Assembly (NCBI GenBank): GCA_029582265.1
Contig: CM055819.1
Location: 43,781,048 to 43,845,047 of the forward strand
Reading direction: 5' to 3'
Length of the DNA stretch: 64,000 bases
Source of the DNA: Zoroaster sp. YZ-2022
Taxonomy: Eukaryota; Echinodermata; Asteroidea; Forcipulatida; Zoroasteridae
Shown: in pieces, positions 1-12,488 of the stretch
Layout of the letters: each line of letters begins with the position of its first letter
Numbering within the stretch: the first letter of the stretch is position 1
Translations under genes and position numbers: made by a program
Notes under the pieces: generated by a model
Told to the model about the DNA's origin: nothing
The model's database searches: none
What the model saw: only the letters and a program-made list of their open reading frames with translations

Positions 1-311
1 AGTTCAAGAACAAGTTTCTGTAAATTAAAGGAACAAACTATATCACATCTCAGATATAGTGAAATTTGGTTGGTACAAAACTGTTGTGTAACAAAGTTTT
101 CTTAAACAATTAATTAGATTCAATATACATGTAATGAGAGTGAGACAGACCAGCCAGTGTGATTTACTTCAGTAAGTGAAGTGAAATATCCAATTAGTGC
201 AGACTTCTATCGAAAATAGTAATGTTGCAGGGGCTTGGTGTTCTAAACTATGTCTATCTTTTGTTGTTGCTTGTCAATGTCAATAGTATCTTATTTTCAT
301 GTACTTTGTAG

Positions 312-451
312 GAAAGAAGGACATCTTCCTGTTTCTCCAGAAGTACCCATCCTTAAAATTCACCTGGCAGACAGTGAGGACAAAGGTATTCAACGAACAA
401 CAGGCTTCAAACAAGAGACTGAAGAAACAAATCTCTCAGCTACAAGAATAA
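312..451 (+). pseudogene. Copy of terminal coding exon of recombinase-like gene
   Basis: This is the left-arm counterpart of the last exon of the minus-strand gene at 52.4-62.8 kb (right-arm exon 52507-52368). The acceptor is the AG at 310-311 and the stop TAA is at 449-451, 140 nt in both arms. The frame that fits the gene reads KKDIFLFLQKYPSLKFTW and ends in a Lys/Gln-rich, coiled-coil-like tail. The upstream exons of this copy would lie left of the window, so it cannot be told whether the copy belongs to a complete second gene or is an orphan exon. Another frame is open longer (250-459) but does not match the splice phase of the right-hand gene. Confidence 0.7.
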
Positions 452-544
452 GAACCTGATCAGTTGTATCATGGCACTCTATTCAAAGGTAGAGGGTCCA
501 ATTTATGGTTTCTTCCACAGACCTGTGCAGACTTACATCCTGTT

Positions 545-788
545 CTCTCTAGGTCGTCCTCAGACGAGCCCTCCATCGACGCTTCCAGTCATCCCGGTTC
601 TCCATACATCTGGCCAGTTCGTTGGTACTTAGCACTCCTGCATCCTTCCTGAGTACGTCCATGTATGTTAATGTAGGACGTCCTCGTGACCGATGCCCAT
701 GTGTTGGTTCCCACAGCACCAATTTGCTGGATGGCAGCTCTTGATGTCTTTGGCAATGTCCTGCTAGTCTCATTCTCCTGACAGCTAT
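545..788 (-). pseudogene. LINE reverse-transcriptase C-terminal fragment
   Basis: The minus strand encodes 74 residues (773-549) with RLAGHCQRHQELPSSKLVLW and then a HGHRSRGRPTLTYMDVLRKD-like segment. From family knowledge this resembles the extreme C-terminus of non-LTR retrotransposon ORF2 proteins common in invertebrates. The fragment interrupts sequence that is continuous in the right arm (around 52280), so it is an insertion of about 240 bp present only in the left arm. No catalytic domain is present; it is a 5'-truncated dead copy. Confidence 0.7.
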
Positions 789-889
789 TAATCTTCCACT
801 AAGTGGGCACTTTCATAAATAAGGTATGTAATGTGTTTTATCATTTAATGATGAAGCCATAATCTTTGATTTTTGAAAGGTTTTAATTA

Positions 890-2390
890 AATGAATGAAT
901 CTAGACTCATGAAATATTGGAAGTGCATTAATGAATCTAGTCTCTTGAAATATTGGAAGTGCATTAATGAATCTAGATTCTTGAAATATTCGAAAGGAAT
1001 TAATAAATCTAGAGTCTTGGAATATTGGAAGTGCATTGATGAATCTAGACTTGAAATGTTGGAAGTGTATTGATGAATCTAGTCTCTCAAAATATTGGAA
1101 TTGCATTGACAAATCTAGAGTTAAAATATTGGAAGTGCATTGATGAATCTAGTCTCGTAAAATATTCAAAGTGTATTAATGAATCTAGACTTGAAATATT
1201 GGAAGTGCATCGATGAATCTAGACTTGAACTATTGGAAGTGCATCGATGAATCTAGACTTGAAATATTGGAAGTGCATTGATGAATCTAGACTCTTGAAA
1301 TGTTGGAATTGCGTTGATAAATCTAGACTCTTGAAATATTGGAAGTGTATTAATGAATCTAGACTTGAAATATTGGAAGTGTATTGATGAATCTAGACTT
1401 GAAAATCGAGATTAAATACGAGTGTATTGATGAATCTAGACCTTGAACTAAACCATTGAACTATTGGAAGTTTATTTATTAATCTAGACCCTTGAAATAT
1501 TGGAAGTGTATTAATGAATCTAGACGCTTGAACTATTGGAAGTGTATTGATGAATCTAGACGCTTGAGATATTGATGAATCTAAACCCTTGAACTATTGG
1601 AAGTATATTGATGAATCTAGACCCTTGAAATATTGGAAGTGTATTTATGAATCTAGACCCTTGAACTATTGGAAGTGTATTAATGAATCTAGACCCTTGA
1701 ACTATTGGAAGTGTATTGATGAATCTAGACCCTTGAAATATTGGAAGTGTATTGATGAATCTAAACCCTTGAACTATTGGAAGTGTATTTATGAATCTAG
1801 ACCCTTGAAATATTGGAAGTGTATTAATGAATCTAGACGCTTGAACTATTGGAAGTGTATTGATGAATCTAGACGCTTGAGATATTGATGAATCTAAACC
1901 CTTGAACTATTGGAAGTATATTGATGAATCTAGACCCTTGAAATATTGGAAGTGTATTTATGAATCTAGACCCTTCAAATATTGGAAGTGTATTAATGAA
2001 TCTAGACCCTTGAACTATTGGAAGTGTATTGATGAATCTAGACCCTTGAAATATTGGAAGTGTATTTATGAATCTAGACGCTTGAAATATTAAAGTGCAT
2101 TGATGAATCTAGACTCTTAAATTTTGGAAGTGTATTAATGAATCTAGACTCTTAAATGTTGGAAGTGTATTGATGAGTCTAGACTCTTGAAATATTAGAA
2201 GTGTATTGTTGAGTCTAGACTCTTGAAATATTGGAAGTGTATTGATGAGTCTAGACTCTTGAAATATTGGAAGTGTATTGATGAATCTAGACTCTTGAAA
2301 TATTGGAAGTGTATTGATGAGTAGTCTAGACTCTTGAAATATTGGAAGTGCATTGATGATTGAGTGGTGAAATATTGGAAGTGTTTTGAT
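890..2390 (+). repeat. 36-bp minisatellite, left copy
   Basis: This is a tandem array whose unit contains GAATCTAGACCCTTGAAATA followed by TTGGAAGTGTATTGAT. The unit is 36 bp, so the frame stays open as 12-residue repeats of the YWKCIDESRPLK type over long runs (1589-1888 and 1902-2093). Units at the edges are more diverged (AGACTCTTG and GTGCATT variants). It lies just downstream of the terminal exon copy. No initiation or splice signal supports translation. Confidence 0.92.
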
Positions 2391-4438
2391 AAAGCCCAGT
2401 TAATAATCGTTTGAAGTGAGTTGCTGAAGCCTAGCTTTCAGATCTGTGAAGTGTATTGATGATATGAATGTGGACTCTTGAAGCCTGGATAAAAGCTAGA
2501 ATCTAATTGATAAAGTCACTCTTGAAATCTTGGAAGTTCATTGATTTGAAACGTAAGTGTAGTACGGATTGAAGCCAGAATAAGTATAATTGTTGGAGTG
2601 TGTTGAATGCCTGTCTCTATTCAAATTGTTGGATTGACTAAGATTGGACCCAATTAAAGCATCCAACAGAAGGCAAATGAACCAAGACTTAAAAGTGAAG
2701 CCGGATTATGTATACAAATGTACTGAGCTCTGGAAGATTTCATCCGACTTGTCAAGATCCTGAGATAATTATCTCAGTATGACGACATCTTACCGGCCAA
2801 TTATGTCGACATCCTGAGATAATTATCTTCCGGATAATCATCCTACCACCAAGAAAAATATATCTCGATATCGTTAAATTATGTCGTTATGCTGATATAC
2901 AGTGGCTTGAGCCCCTGTCGCTCAGAACCGTTGTCCCCCCCACCTCTTGCCCCCCCCTCTTGCCCCCCCCCCCAAATGAGATCAAAGAAAATGCATAATA
3001 TTATGTATGGTTCAATACAACAACTATCCCCAAAATTATTTCGTTGCCCCATGATATAAATTATGGTGGAATCCCGACAAGTCGGATGGCAATTCCAGAG
3101 CTCCGTATAAATATGCAAAGGGTTTGAAGAATGTCGGCTCTAGATTAATTTGAAGTGTTCTGACTGAAGTTGGACATAAAACTCTATAAAAGGTTTACAG
3201 TGTGCAAGGTTTTGAAAGGTACTGATGAACCAGAGACTTAAACAATTATTGGAATACATTGATGTTGATGAAAGTAAACACTAGAAATTTGGAAGGGTAA
3301 TGAATATGACGGATACTTCCCAAAAATATTAGTGTTTTGAGTGAAGCCTGACCCAGTAGAAATTGTTGCAATAACCAGCGTAGACATCTGGAAAAGCAAT
3401 TGCGATATAACAACACTGCACAGGTGTATTGGTTAAAGCCCCTATGAATGTCTGCAGTGTTTAGATTGAAGATTGACCCAATACACAAACACTGTCTTTT
3501 AAGCAGAAATTATCGAACGCATCAATTAAGAAGTATTCTAGATTTTTTGAAATATATTGCTAAAGCAGCACTCTGTAGACAATTTTCAAAGCGTTCTGAC
3601 CTCATCCGGAATTTTGTAGAAAGTTTTGAAGTGTTAAAAGTGATCATAAAGCTGGAATGTAAACGTTTCTAAAGAGTCCTGCTTTGAACAATTAGTACTT
3701 TCTTAATTCTTACTAGCAGTGAGTTTTGCTTTAACTACATGCAAAAAAGAAAAGAAAAAGATGCTGTATGATAATAGATTTAAACTTGTATGGCTGTTGA
3801 TGAATTTATTGTTGCTATTCTAAAATAAAAAAGGATGGTTTTGTGCCTTTTACAAATCAAATTTTATTTTTTAATTAATTTTTATTTGTTGTATTTTACT
3901 TAACTTCTAACCACCAAAAATGTCATATTTGCCTAATCGTATAGTGTAATAGTGTGGTGAATTTGAAATTTCGCATATGTTAGGCTGTTAACCGTTATAT
4001 AAAAAAAAAAATTGTTGCCCAACCCTCCTATCAAATGAACATTGGCGAAGAATAATTTGGAGAGAAAAAAGAGCGAACTAATTTTCTTGCTGTGGAGATT
4101 TAAAGAACTGGGGTTAATCATTCAATACTCGTACATCGATGGAGATTTTGTTTGTTTTCTTTTTTTCTCCTTCGTTTCACAATGCTTCGCCATCTCCGAT
4201 TTTGTCGTACTGTCCGAGTCTCACAATTGTGACACAATTTTTTCTGCCACTGGTGGAAAGCATGGACGGGTGCCCGGCTCCAATTATAACAATAACTTGG
4301 GGAAAATTGTCAAAGTTTGGGAAACTTGAAATTTTGAGTGGTATAGCTCCCTTCAGGTGCAATCTAGACCGGCTATAATATGAGAAAATGAAGGGGGATA
4401 CGATTGCATGTTGAAACCCAATTTCTTATCAATGGGTA
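2391..4438. other. Spacer with degenerate minisatellite units and palindromes
   Basis: The first part (to about 3720) carries fading copies of the 36-bp unit (TTGGAAGTG..TTGATGAAGCC). A perfect palindrome TGAGATAATTATCTCA lies at 2761-2776, and a second copy of its core at 2815-2829. C-homopolymer runs occur at 2936-2974. The rest is AT-rich. The matching block in the right arm is 47690-50340. I see no gene. A 111-codon frame is open in the right arm (48121-47786) but is split here by an indel near 4250. Confidence 0.75.
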
Positions 4439-4439
4439 G

Positions 4440-7400
4440 TTGATGATGCCTGGTTTGGGTAAATGTCATGTATCTTAAATTTGAGTGTATTTATTTGGCA
4501 GTCTGTTCTCAATTTACCACAAAATGGCGAACGTAAACAATGCCAAAGATAACAATCTTTGCGGAAAAAATGTACAATATGTCGACATATAACTGTCGCC
4601 CCATTGTGTATTTATTTGGCAGTCGATCTGCTCTCAACATATCCCAAAATATCGAACGTGAACATTGTCAAAGATAACAATCTTTGCGGAAAATATGTAC
4701 AATAGGTCGACATATAACTGTCGCCCCATTGCGGAGATTCAAATATTGGGATCATTCATTCTATATACTCTAGTTGATGATGCATGCATGGTTTGGGTAA
4801 ACATTCTGCAAGTTGATGAGCCTTATTTGCCTCGGAATACCTTCCATATCGTATAATAAATGTAAGTGTATTTATTTGGCAGTCTGCTCTCAACTTATCC
4901 CAAAATATCGAACGTGAACATTGTCAAAGATAACAATCTTTGCGGAAAATATGTACAATAGGTCGACATATAACTGTCGCCCCATTGCGGAGATTCAAAC
5001 ATTGGGATCATTCATTCTCTAGTTGATGATGCATGCATGGTTTGGGTAAACATTCGGCAAGTTGATGAGCCTTATTTGCCTCGGAATATCTTCCATCCAT
5101 ATCGTATAATAAATGTAAGTGTATTTATTTGGCAGTCTGTTCTCAATTTATCACAACATGGCGAACGTAAACAATGCCAAAGATAACAATCTTTGCGGAA
5201 AAAATGTACAATATGTCGACATATAACTGTCGCCCCATTGTGTATTTATTTGGCAGTCGATCTGCTCTCAACTTATCCAAAAATTTCGAAAGTGAACATT
5301 GTCAAAGATAACAATCTTTGCGGAAAATATGTACAATAAGTCGACATATAACTGTCGCCCCATTGTGGAGATTCAAACATTGGGATCATTCATTCTATAT
5401 ACTCTAGTTGATGATGCATGCATGGTTTGGGTAAACATTCGGCAAGTTGATGAACCTTATTTGCCTCGGAATATCTTCCATATCGTATAATAAATGTAAG
5501 TGTATTTATTTGGCAGTCTGCTCTCAACTTACTCCAAAATATCGAACGTGAACATTGTCAAAGATAACAATCTGCGGAAAATATGTACAATAGGTCGACA
5601 TATAACTGTCCCCATTGTGGAGATTCACACATTGGGATCATTCATTCTATATACTCTAGTTGATGATGCATGCATGGTTTGGGTAAACATTCTGCAAGTT
5701 GATGAGCCTCATTTGCCTCGGAATACCTTCCATATCGTATAATAAATGTAAGTGTATTTATTTGGCAGTCTGCTCTCAACTTACTCCAACATATCGAACG
5801 TGAACATTGTCAAAGATAACAATCTTTGCGGAAAATATGTACAATAGGTCGACATAATCAAATATTGGGATCATTCATTCTATATACTCTAGTTGATGAT
5901 GCATGCATGGTTTGGGTAAACATTCTGCAAGTTGATGAGCCTTATTTGCCTCGGAATATCTTCCATATCATATAATAAATGTAAGTGTATTTATTTGGCA
6001 GTCTGCTCTCAACTTTCTCCAAAATATCGAGCGTGAACATTGTCAAAGACAACAATCTTTTGCGGAAAATATGTACAATAGGTCGACATATAACTGTCGC
6101 CCCATTGTGGAGATTCAAACATTGAGATCATTCATTCTATATACTCTAGTTGATGATGCATGCATAGTTTGGGTAAACATTCTGCAAGTTGATGAACCTT
6201 AATTGTTTGCCTCGGAATATCTTCCATATCGTATAATAAATGTAAGTGTATTTATTTGGCAGTCTGCTCTCAACTTACTCCAAAATATCGAACGTGAACA
6301 TTGTCAAAGATAACAATCTTTGCGGAAAATATGTACAATAGGTCGACATATAACTGTCGCCCCATTGTGGAGATTCACACATTGGGATCATTCATTTTAT
6401 ATACTCTAGTTGATGATGCATGCATGGTTTGGGTAAACATTCTGCAAGTTGATGAGCCTTATTTGCCTTGGAATATCTTCCATATCGTATAATAAATGTA
6501 AGTGTATTTATTTGGCAGTCTGCTCTCAACTTACTCCAAAATATCGAACGTGAACATTGTCAAAGATAACAATCTTTGCGGAAAATATGTACAATAGGTC
6601 GACATATAACTGTCGCCCCATTGTGGAGATTCAAACATTGGGATCATTCATTCTATATACTCTAGTTGATGATGCATGCATGGTTTGGGTAAACATTCTG
6701 CAAGTTGATGAACCTTAATTGTTTGCCTCGGAATATCTTCCATATCGTATAATAAATGTAAGTGTATTTATTTGGCAGTTTGCTCTCAACTTACTCCAAA
6801 ATATCGAACGTGAACATTGTCAAAGATAACAATCTGCGGAAAATCTGTACAATAGGTCGACATATAACTGTCGCCCCATTGTGGAGATTCACACATTGGG
6901 ATCATTCATTTTATATACTCTAGTTGATGATGCATGCATGGTTTGGGTAAACATTCTGCAAGTTGATGAGCCTTATTTGCCTTGGAATATATTCCATATC
7001 TTATAATAAATGTAAGTGTATTTATTTGGCAGTCTGCTCTCAACTTATCCCAAAATATCGAACGTGAACATTGTCAAAGATAATCTTTGCGGAAAATATG
7101 TACAATAGGTCGACATATAACTGTCGCCCCATTGCGGAGATTCAAACATTGGGATCGTTCATTTTATATACTCTAGTTGATGATGCATGCATGGTTTGGG
7201 TAAACATTCTGCAAGTTGATGAGCCTTATTTGCCTTGGAATATATTCCATATCGTATAATAAATGTAAGTGTATTTATTTGGCAGTCTGCTCTCAACTTA
7301 CTCCAAAATATCGAACGTGAACATTGTCAAAGATAACAATCTTTGCGGAAAATATGTACAATAGGTCGACATATAACTGTCGCCCCATTGTGGAGATTCA

Positions 7401-10265
7401 AACATTGGGATCATTCATTCTATATACTCTAGTTGATGATGCATGCATGGTTTGGGTAAACATTCTGCAAGTTGATGAGCCTTATTTGCCTCTGAATATC
7501 TTCCATATCGTATAATAAATGTAAGTGTATTTATTTGGCAGTCTGCTCTCAACTTACTCCAAAATATCGAACGTGAACATTGTCAAAGATAACAATCTTT
7601 GCGGAAAATATGTACAATAGGTCGACATATAACTGTCGCCCCATTGTGGAGATTCACACATTGGGATCATTCATTCTCTAGTTGATGATGCATGCATGGT
7701 TTGGGTAAACATTCTGCAAGTTGATGAGCCTTATTTGCTTCTGAATATCTTCCATATCGTATAATAAATGTAAGTGTATTTATTTGGCAGTCTGCTCTCA
7801 ACTTACTCCAAAATATCGAACGTGAACATTGTCAAAGATAACAATCTTTGCGGAAAATATGTACAATAGGTCGACATATAACTGTCGCCCCATTGTGGAG
7901 ATTCAAACATTGGGATCATTCATTCTATATACTCTAGTTGATGATGCATGCATGGTTTGGGTAAACATTCTGCAAGTTGATGAGCCTTATTTGCCTCTGA
8001 ATATCTTCCATATCGTATAATAAATGTAAGTGTATTTATTTGGCAGTCTGCTCTCAACTTTCTCCAAAATATCGAGCGTGAACATTGTCAAAGACAACAA
8101 TCTTTTGCGGAAAATATGTACAATAGGTCGACATATAACTGTCGCCCCATTGTGGAGATTCAAACATTGGGATCATTCATTCTATATACTCTAGTTGATG
8201 ATGCATGCATGGTTTGGGTAAACATTCTGCAAGTTGATGAACCTCATTTGCCTCGGAATATCTTCCATATCGTATAATAAATGTAAGTGTATTTATTTGG
8301 CAGTCTGCTCTCAACTTACTCCAAAATATCGAACGTGAACATTGTCAAAGATAACAATCTTTGCGGAAAATATGTACAATAGGTCGACATATAACTGTCG
8401 CCCCATTGTGGAGATTCAAACATTGGGATCATTCATTCTATATACTCTAGTTGATGATGCATGCATGGTTTGGGTAAACATTCTGCAAGTTGATGAGCCT
8501 TATTTGCCTCTGAATATCTTCCATATCGTATAATAAATGTAAGTGTATTTATTTGGCAGTCTGCTCTCAACTTACTCCAAAATATCGAACGTGAACATTG
8601 TCAAAGATAACAATCTTTGCGGAAAATATGTACAATAGGTCGACATATAACTGTCGCCCCATTGTGGAGATTCAAACATTGGGATCATTCATTTTATATA
8701 CTCTAGTTGATGATGCATGCATGGTTTGGGTAAACATTCTGCAAGTTGATGAGCCTTATTTGCCTTGGAATATATTCCATATCGTATAATAAATGTAAGT
8801 GTATTTATTTGGCAGTCTGCTCTCAACTTTCTCCAAAATATCGAGCGTGAACATTGTCAAAGACAACAATCTTTTGCGGAAAATATGTACAATAGGTCGA
8901 CATATAACTGTCGCCCCATTGTGGAGATTCAAACATTGAGATCATTCATTCTATATACTCTAGTTGATGATGCATGCATGGTTTGGGTAAACATTCTGCA
9001 AGTTGATGAACCTTAATTGTTTGCCTCGGAATATCTTCCATATCGTATAATAAATGTAAGTGTATTTATTTGGCAGTTTGCTCTCAACTTACTCCAAAAT
9101 ATCGAACGTGAACATTGTCAAAGATAACAATCTGCGGAAAATCTGTACAATAGGTCGACATATAACTGTCGCTCCATTGTGGAGATTCAAACATTGGGAT
9201 CATTCATTCTATATACTCTAGTTGATGATGCATGCATGGTTTGGGTAAACATTCTGCAAGTTGATGAGCCTTATTTGCTTCTGAATATCTTCCATATCGT
9301 ATAATAAATGTAAGTGTATTTATTTGGCAGTCTGCTCTCAACTTACTCCAAAATATCGAACGTGAACATTGTCAAAGATAACAATCTTTGCGGAAAATAT
9401 GTACAATAGGTCGACATATAACTGTCGACCCATTGTGGAGATTCACACATTGGGATCATTCATTTTATATACTCTAGTTGATGATGCATGCATGGTTTGG
9501 GTAAACATTCTGCAAGTTGATGAGCCTTATTTGCCTCGGAATATCTTCCATATCGTATAATAAATGTAAGTGTATTTATTTGGCAGTCTGCTCTCAACTT
9601 TCTCCAAAATATCGAGCGTGAACATTGTCAAAGATAACAATCTTTGCGGAAAATATGTACAATAGGTCGACATATAACTGTCGCCCCATTGTGGAGATTC
9701 AAACATTGGGATCATTCATTTTATATACTCTAGTTGATGATGCATGCATGGTTTGGGTAAACATTCTGCAAGTTGATCAGCCTTATTTGCCTCGGAATAT
9801 CTTCCATATCGTATAATAAATGTAAGTGTATTTATTTGGCAGTCTGCTCTCAACTTTCTCCAAAATATCGAGCGTGAACATTGTCAAAGATAACAATCTT
9901 TGCGGAAAATATGTACAATAGGTCGACATATAACTGTCGCCCCATTGTGGAGATTCAAACATTGGGATCATTCATTTTATATACTCTAGTTGATGATGCA
10001 TGCATGGTTTGGGTAAACATTCTGCAAGTTGATCAGCCTTATTTGCCTCTGAATATCTTCCATATCGTATAATAAATGTAAGTGTATTTATTTGGCAGTC
10101 TGCTCTCAACTTTCTCCAAAATATCGAACGTGAACATTGTCAAAGATAACAATCTTTTGCGGAAAATATGTACAATAGATCGACATATATATAACTGTCC
10201 CCCCATTGTGGAGATTCAAGCATTGAGATCATTTATTCTCACTGTATAGTTGATGATGCTGGGTT
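4440..10265 (+). repeat. 256-bp satellite array, left copy (about 22 units)
   Basis: Head-to-tail units each run from TGTATTTATTTGGCAGTCTG through TCAAAGATAACAATC, GTCGACATATAACTGTCGCC, CATGCATGGTTTGGGTAAAC and TTCCATATCGTATAATAAAT. Spacing is 256 bp where units are intact (8342 to 8598; 9369 to 9625 to 9881). Most units keep a 63-codon frame with no ATG at its start, while 256 is not a multiple of 3, so units do not fuse into one frame. Several units carry the same small deletions (AATCTGCGG) or short A/T changes, indicating amplification of unit groups. The right arm has about 12 units. Confidence 0.95.
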
Positions 10266-11290
10266 TGGGTAAATATTCTGTTAGCTGTTGAGCACTTGCC
10301 GGTGATCGATATTTTGAAGTGGAGATGGGGTTGGGTGGGGGCATGCGAGCTCTGAGATGCTCCATTTGCGGGACCAACACAATGGCGTATCCCGGTTGGG
10401 AACCGGTGGGGTGGTGGTGATAAAATATTCCATCCCCCCACCCACCACCACCACTGGCAAGCTATTTTTCCAGAATCGTATCCTGATTTTGGAGCCGGGG
10501 GCGGTGATCAAATCTCTTCCCCCCCCCCCCCCCCCAACACCACCACTGGCAAGCAAAATGTATGAAGTATCGGAGAGAATAGGGAATTCTGGACATTTTT
10601 AAAAAACGATTTGAAGATTTTGAAATGAGGATTGTTTAGAATAATAAGGAATTGTGGAAAATGTCAGGAAACTATTGAAATTCTGGGACGATATTTTGAG
10701 ACAAACTAGTCTAATTTGCAGGGCCATGATGGGATGCACCAATTTTTCCAAAAGGGCACCGCCAAACTCCCTCGTGAGGGGGGAGGGTGGCATGGGGTGC
10801 CCCAGCTCCAATTTTTTATCTTAAATTTGAGTGTATTTATTTGGCAGTCTGTTCTCAATTTATCACAAAATAGTGACCTCCCCCCGGATAAAATTGGCGC
10901 AGCTTCGAGCTCGCCCCCCCCCCCCTCACACACACACATTCATATCGTTGTCGACACGGTAAACCGAGGACTTCTCTTCATTCTCCCATTGACCCCACGA
11001 ATTTGATGGTGCTGCCTAGAAAAACTGGTGCATACTCAGCCCCCTGCAAATGAAACCCTAGTTCCGCTACTGGACCTCTGGGAGCACAATCACCCTCCCA
11101 TGGCCTGCCGATTGTTAGTTATTTTACAAATATATTGTGTGTTTTTTTATAGAAAAAAGGGGGAAAAGAAAAAAAATGTCAACAAGATGCAGTTTTAAAG
11201 TACATTGGGGGAGGTTTTGTCTACCCCTAGCACCCATGCCTGAAAAACTGACCTCGGGCAAATACACCCCTCCCGTTTTTAACACGGATT
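10266..11290. other. Homopolymer-rich unique block of the arm
   Basis: Sequence between the intact satellite array and its diverged relatives. It contains poly-C runs (10516-10535 and 10913-10924), a CACACACA run (10927-10937) and one isolated fragment of a satellite unit near 10826-10869. Open frames here are proline- or glycine-rich products of the homopolymers. No gene is seen. The counterpart is 43440-44480 in the right arm. Confidence 0.7.
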
Positions 11291-11690
11291 TACGCCACTG
11301 GTAAATATTCTGTAAGTTGTTGAGCGCTTGCCAGCGGAAATTGCTATAATTGTCATAAATTTGAAAGTTCAAAAAATATTTGGCCGTCTGTTCTCAATTC
11401 ATCACAAAATGGCTAAAGTGAACATTGCCAAAGATAACAATCTTGGCTGAATATAATGTGCATTCGGAGCGTTCATTACTATTATAGTTCATGATGTTTG
11501 ACTTTGGTAAACGTTGTGCAATACTTGCCAGCGGAATTTATCAAAACTATCATGAATGTGAGTGTATTTTTGGCAGTCTGACAAACAGATGGGAGCGTTC
11601 ATTCTAACTCTAGTTGTTGATGCCTGGTTTGGGTAAAATATTCTGCAAGTTGTTGAGCAATACTTGCCCTAATAATTTTCTACATCTTAC
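11290..11690 (+). repeat. Diverged copies of the 256-bp satellite
   Basis: Two or three degenerate units with recognisable blocks: TCTGTTCTCAATTCATCACA, AACATTGCCAAAGATAACAA, TTGATGCCTGGTTTGGGTAA. They are far more diverged than the central array, as expected of older units at the edge of an expanding array. Confidence 0.75.
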
Positions 11691-11899
11691 CACTACATCT
11701 TACTTTTGAGTGACTTTATCTTTCATTCTGAATCCCCCCCCCCCCCCCCCAGTCAAAATCCTTGAAAAACCTTTGTTTTATGATCTCCATCGTCCCTTCA
11801 TTTACTCAGGAGGACCCATCAGAGGCTAGGTTAATTATCACAACTCTTATTTCTGTCAAATCAGAAATATAATACAACTCAAAACATATGTGATTAGAA

Positions 11900-12385
11900 A
11901 AATAATGCACATGTCGCCACAATGTGGAATTTTCATGTTTATATTACACTTGCTGTAATCGGGCGACACATAACAATGTCGCCCTAATGTAGCGTAAGTA
12001 GTTAAAAATTACTTAGGGCGACACCAAGTAGTTATATCCTAAAAACAAATGTGTAAATGTAAATCAATCAATTAATTTGCTAATTAATGCAAATAAATGA
12101 ATTATTTATAGAAATAACAAAAAAATCATGGGTAATTTGTGAAAAAAAGCACTGTCACTGGAATGTCGCCCCATTCTAGCAAAAGTAGTAAAAAAATATT
12201 AGGGCGACACCAAAAGAGGTTATATCCTAGAGAACAGGGTCTATCAGTTAATCAATCAAGTAAGTAGCTAATTAATGCATATAAGTTAATTATTTATAGA
12301 AATACAAAAAAAATAATTGTTAATTTTGGAGAAAATGCACTGTCGCCCAAATATACCAATTTTGCCACTGTCGCTCTATTATAGC
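11900..12385. repeat. GGGCGACA/TGTCGCCC hairpin cluster, left copy
   Basis: Inverted copies of an 8-mer recur. GGGCGACA (from 11959) and TGTCGCCC (ending 11982) form a perfect 8-bp stem with an 8-nt loop. TGTCGCCC (12165) pairs with GGGCGACA (12202), and single copies lie at 12013 and 12342. They alternate with AT-rich blocks containing TTAATTATTTATAGAAATA. The same word sits in each 256-bp unit as ACTGTCGCCCCATTG, so the cluster and the satellite share an ancestor or target. Confidence 0.75.
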
Positions 12386-12391
12386 AATAGG

Positions 12392-12393
<2 letters not shown>

Positions 12394-12487
<94 letters not shown>
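12394..12487 (+). repeat. (TTA)n microsatellite at inner end of left arm
   Basis: An uninterrupted TTA tract of about 94 bp. It marks the inner limit of homology between the arms. Its right-arm counterpart (41983-42338) is much longer and adjoins the 3' end of a LINE. Confidence 0.97.

Positions 12488-12488
<1 letters not shown>

Larger units (their letters stand above)
1..12392 (+). repeat. Left arm of giant inverted duplication
   Basis: Seen directly: this stretch is the reverse complement of 42339 to about 52815, in the same order of blocks (terminal exon, 36-bp minisatellite, spacer with TGAGATAATTATCTCA palindromes, 256-bp array, poly-G/poly-C zone, TGTCGCCC hairpins, microsatellite). 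Base 1 already lies inside the homology, so the true outer end is beyond the window. Homology stops at the TTA microsatellite at 12394; the sequence after it has no counterpart next to the right-arm microsatellite. Differences from the right arm: a LINE fragment at 545-788, a longer 256-bp array, and no SINE. It may be a segmental duplication or a second haplotype. Confidence 0.93.

Noticed and set aside
813..1112. Opposite-strand repeat protein at the minisatellite edge
   Set aside because: It is the antisense reading of the 36-bp minisatellite.
890..2390. CRISPR array
   Set aside because: The 36-bp repeats are directly contiguous with no unique spacers, and the surrounding DNA is eukaryotic with introns and retroelements.
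4665..10072. Family of 63-residue genes in each 256-bp unit
   Set aside because: The frames begin at TTG, have no ATG near the start, no splice or promoter signals, and are explained by one repeated unit free of stops.
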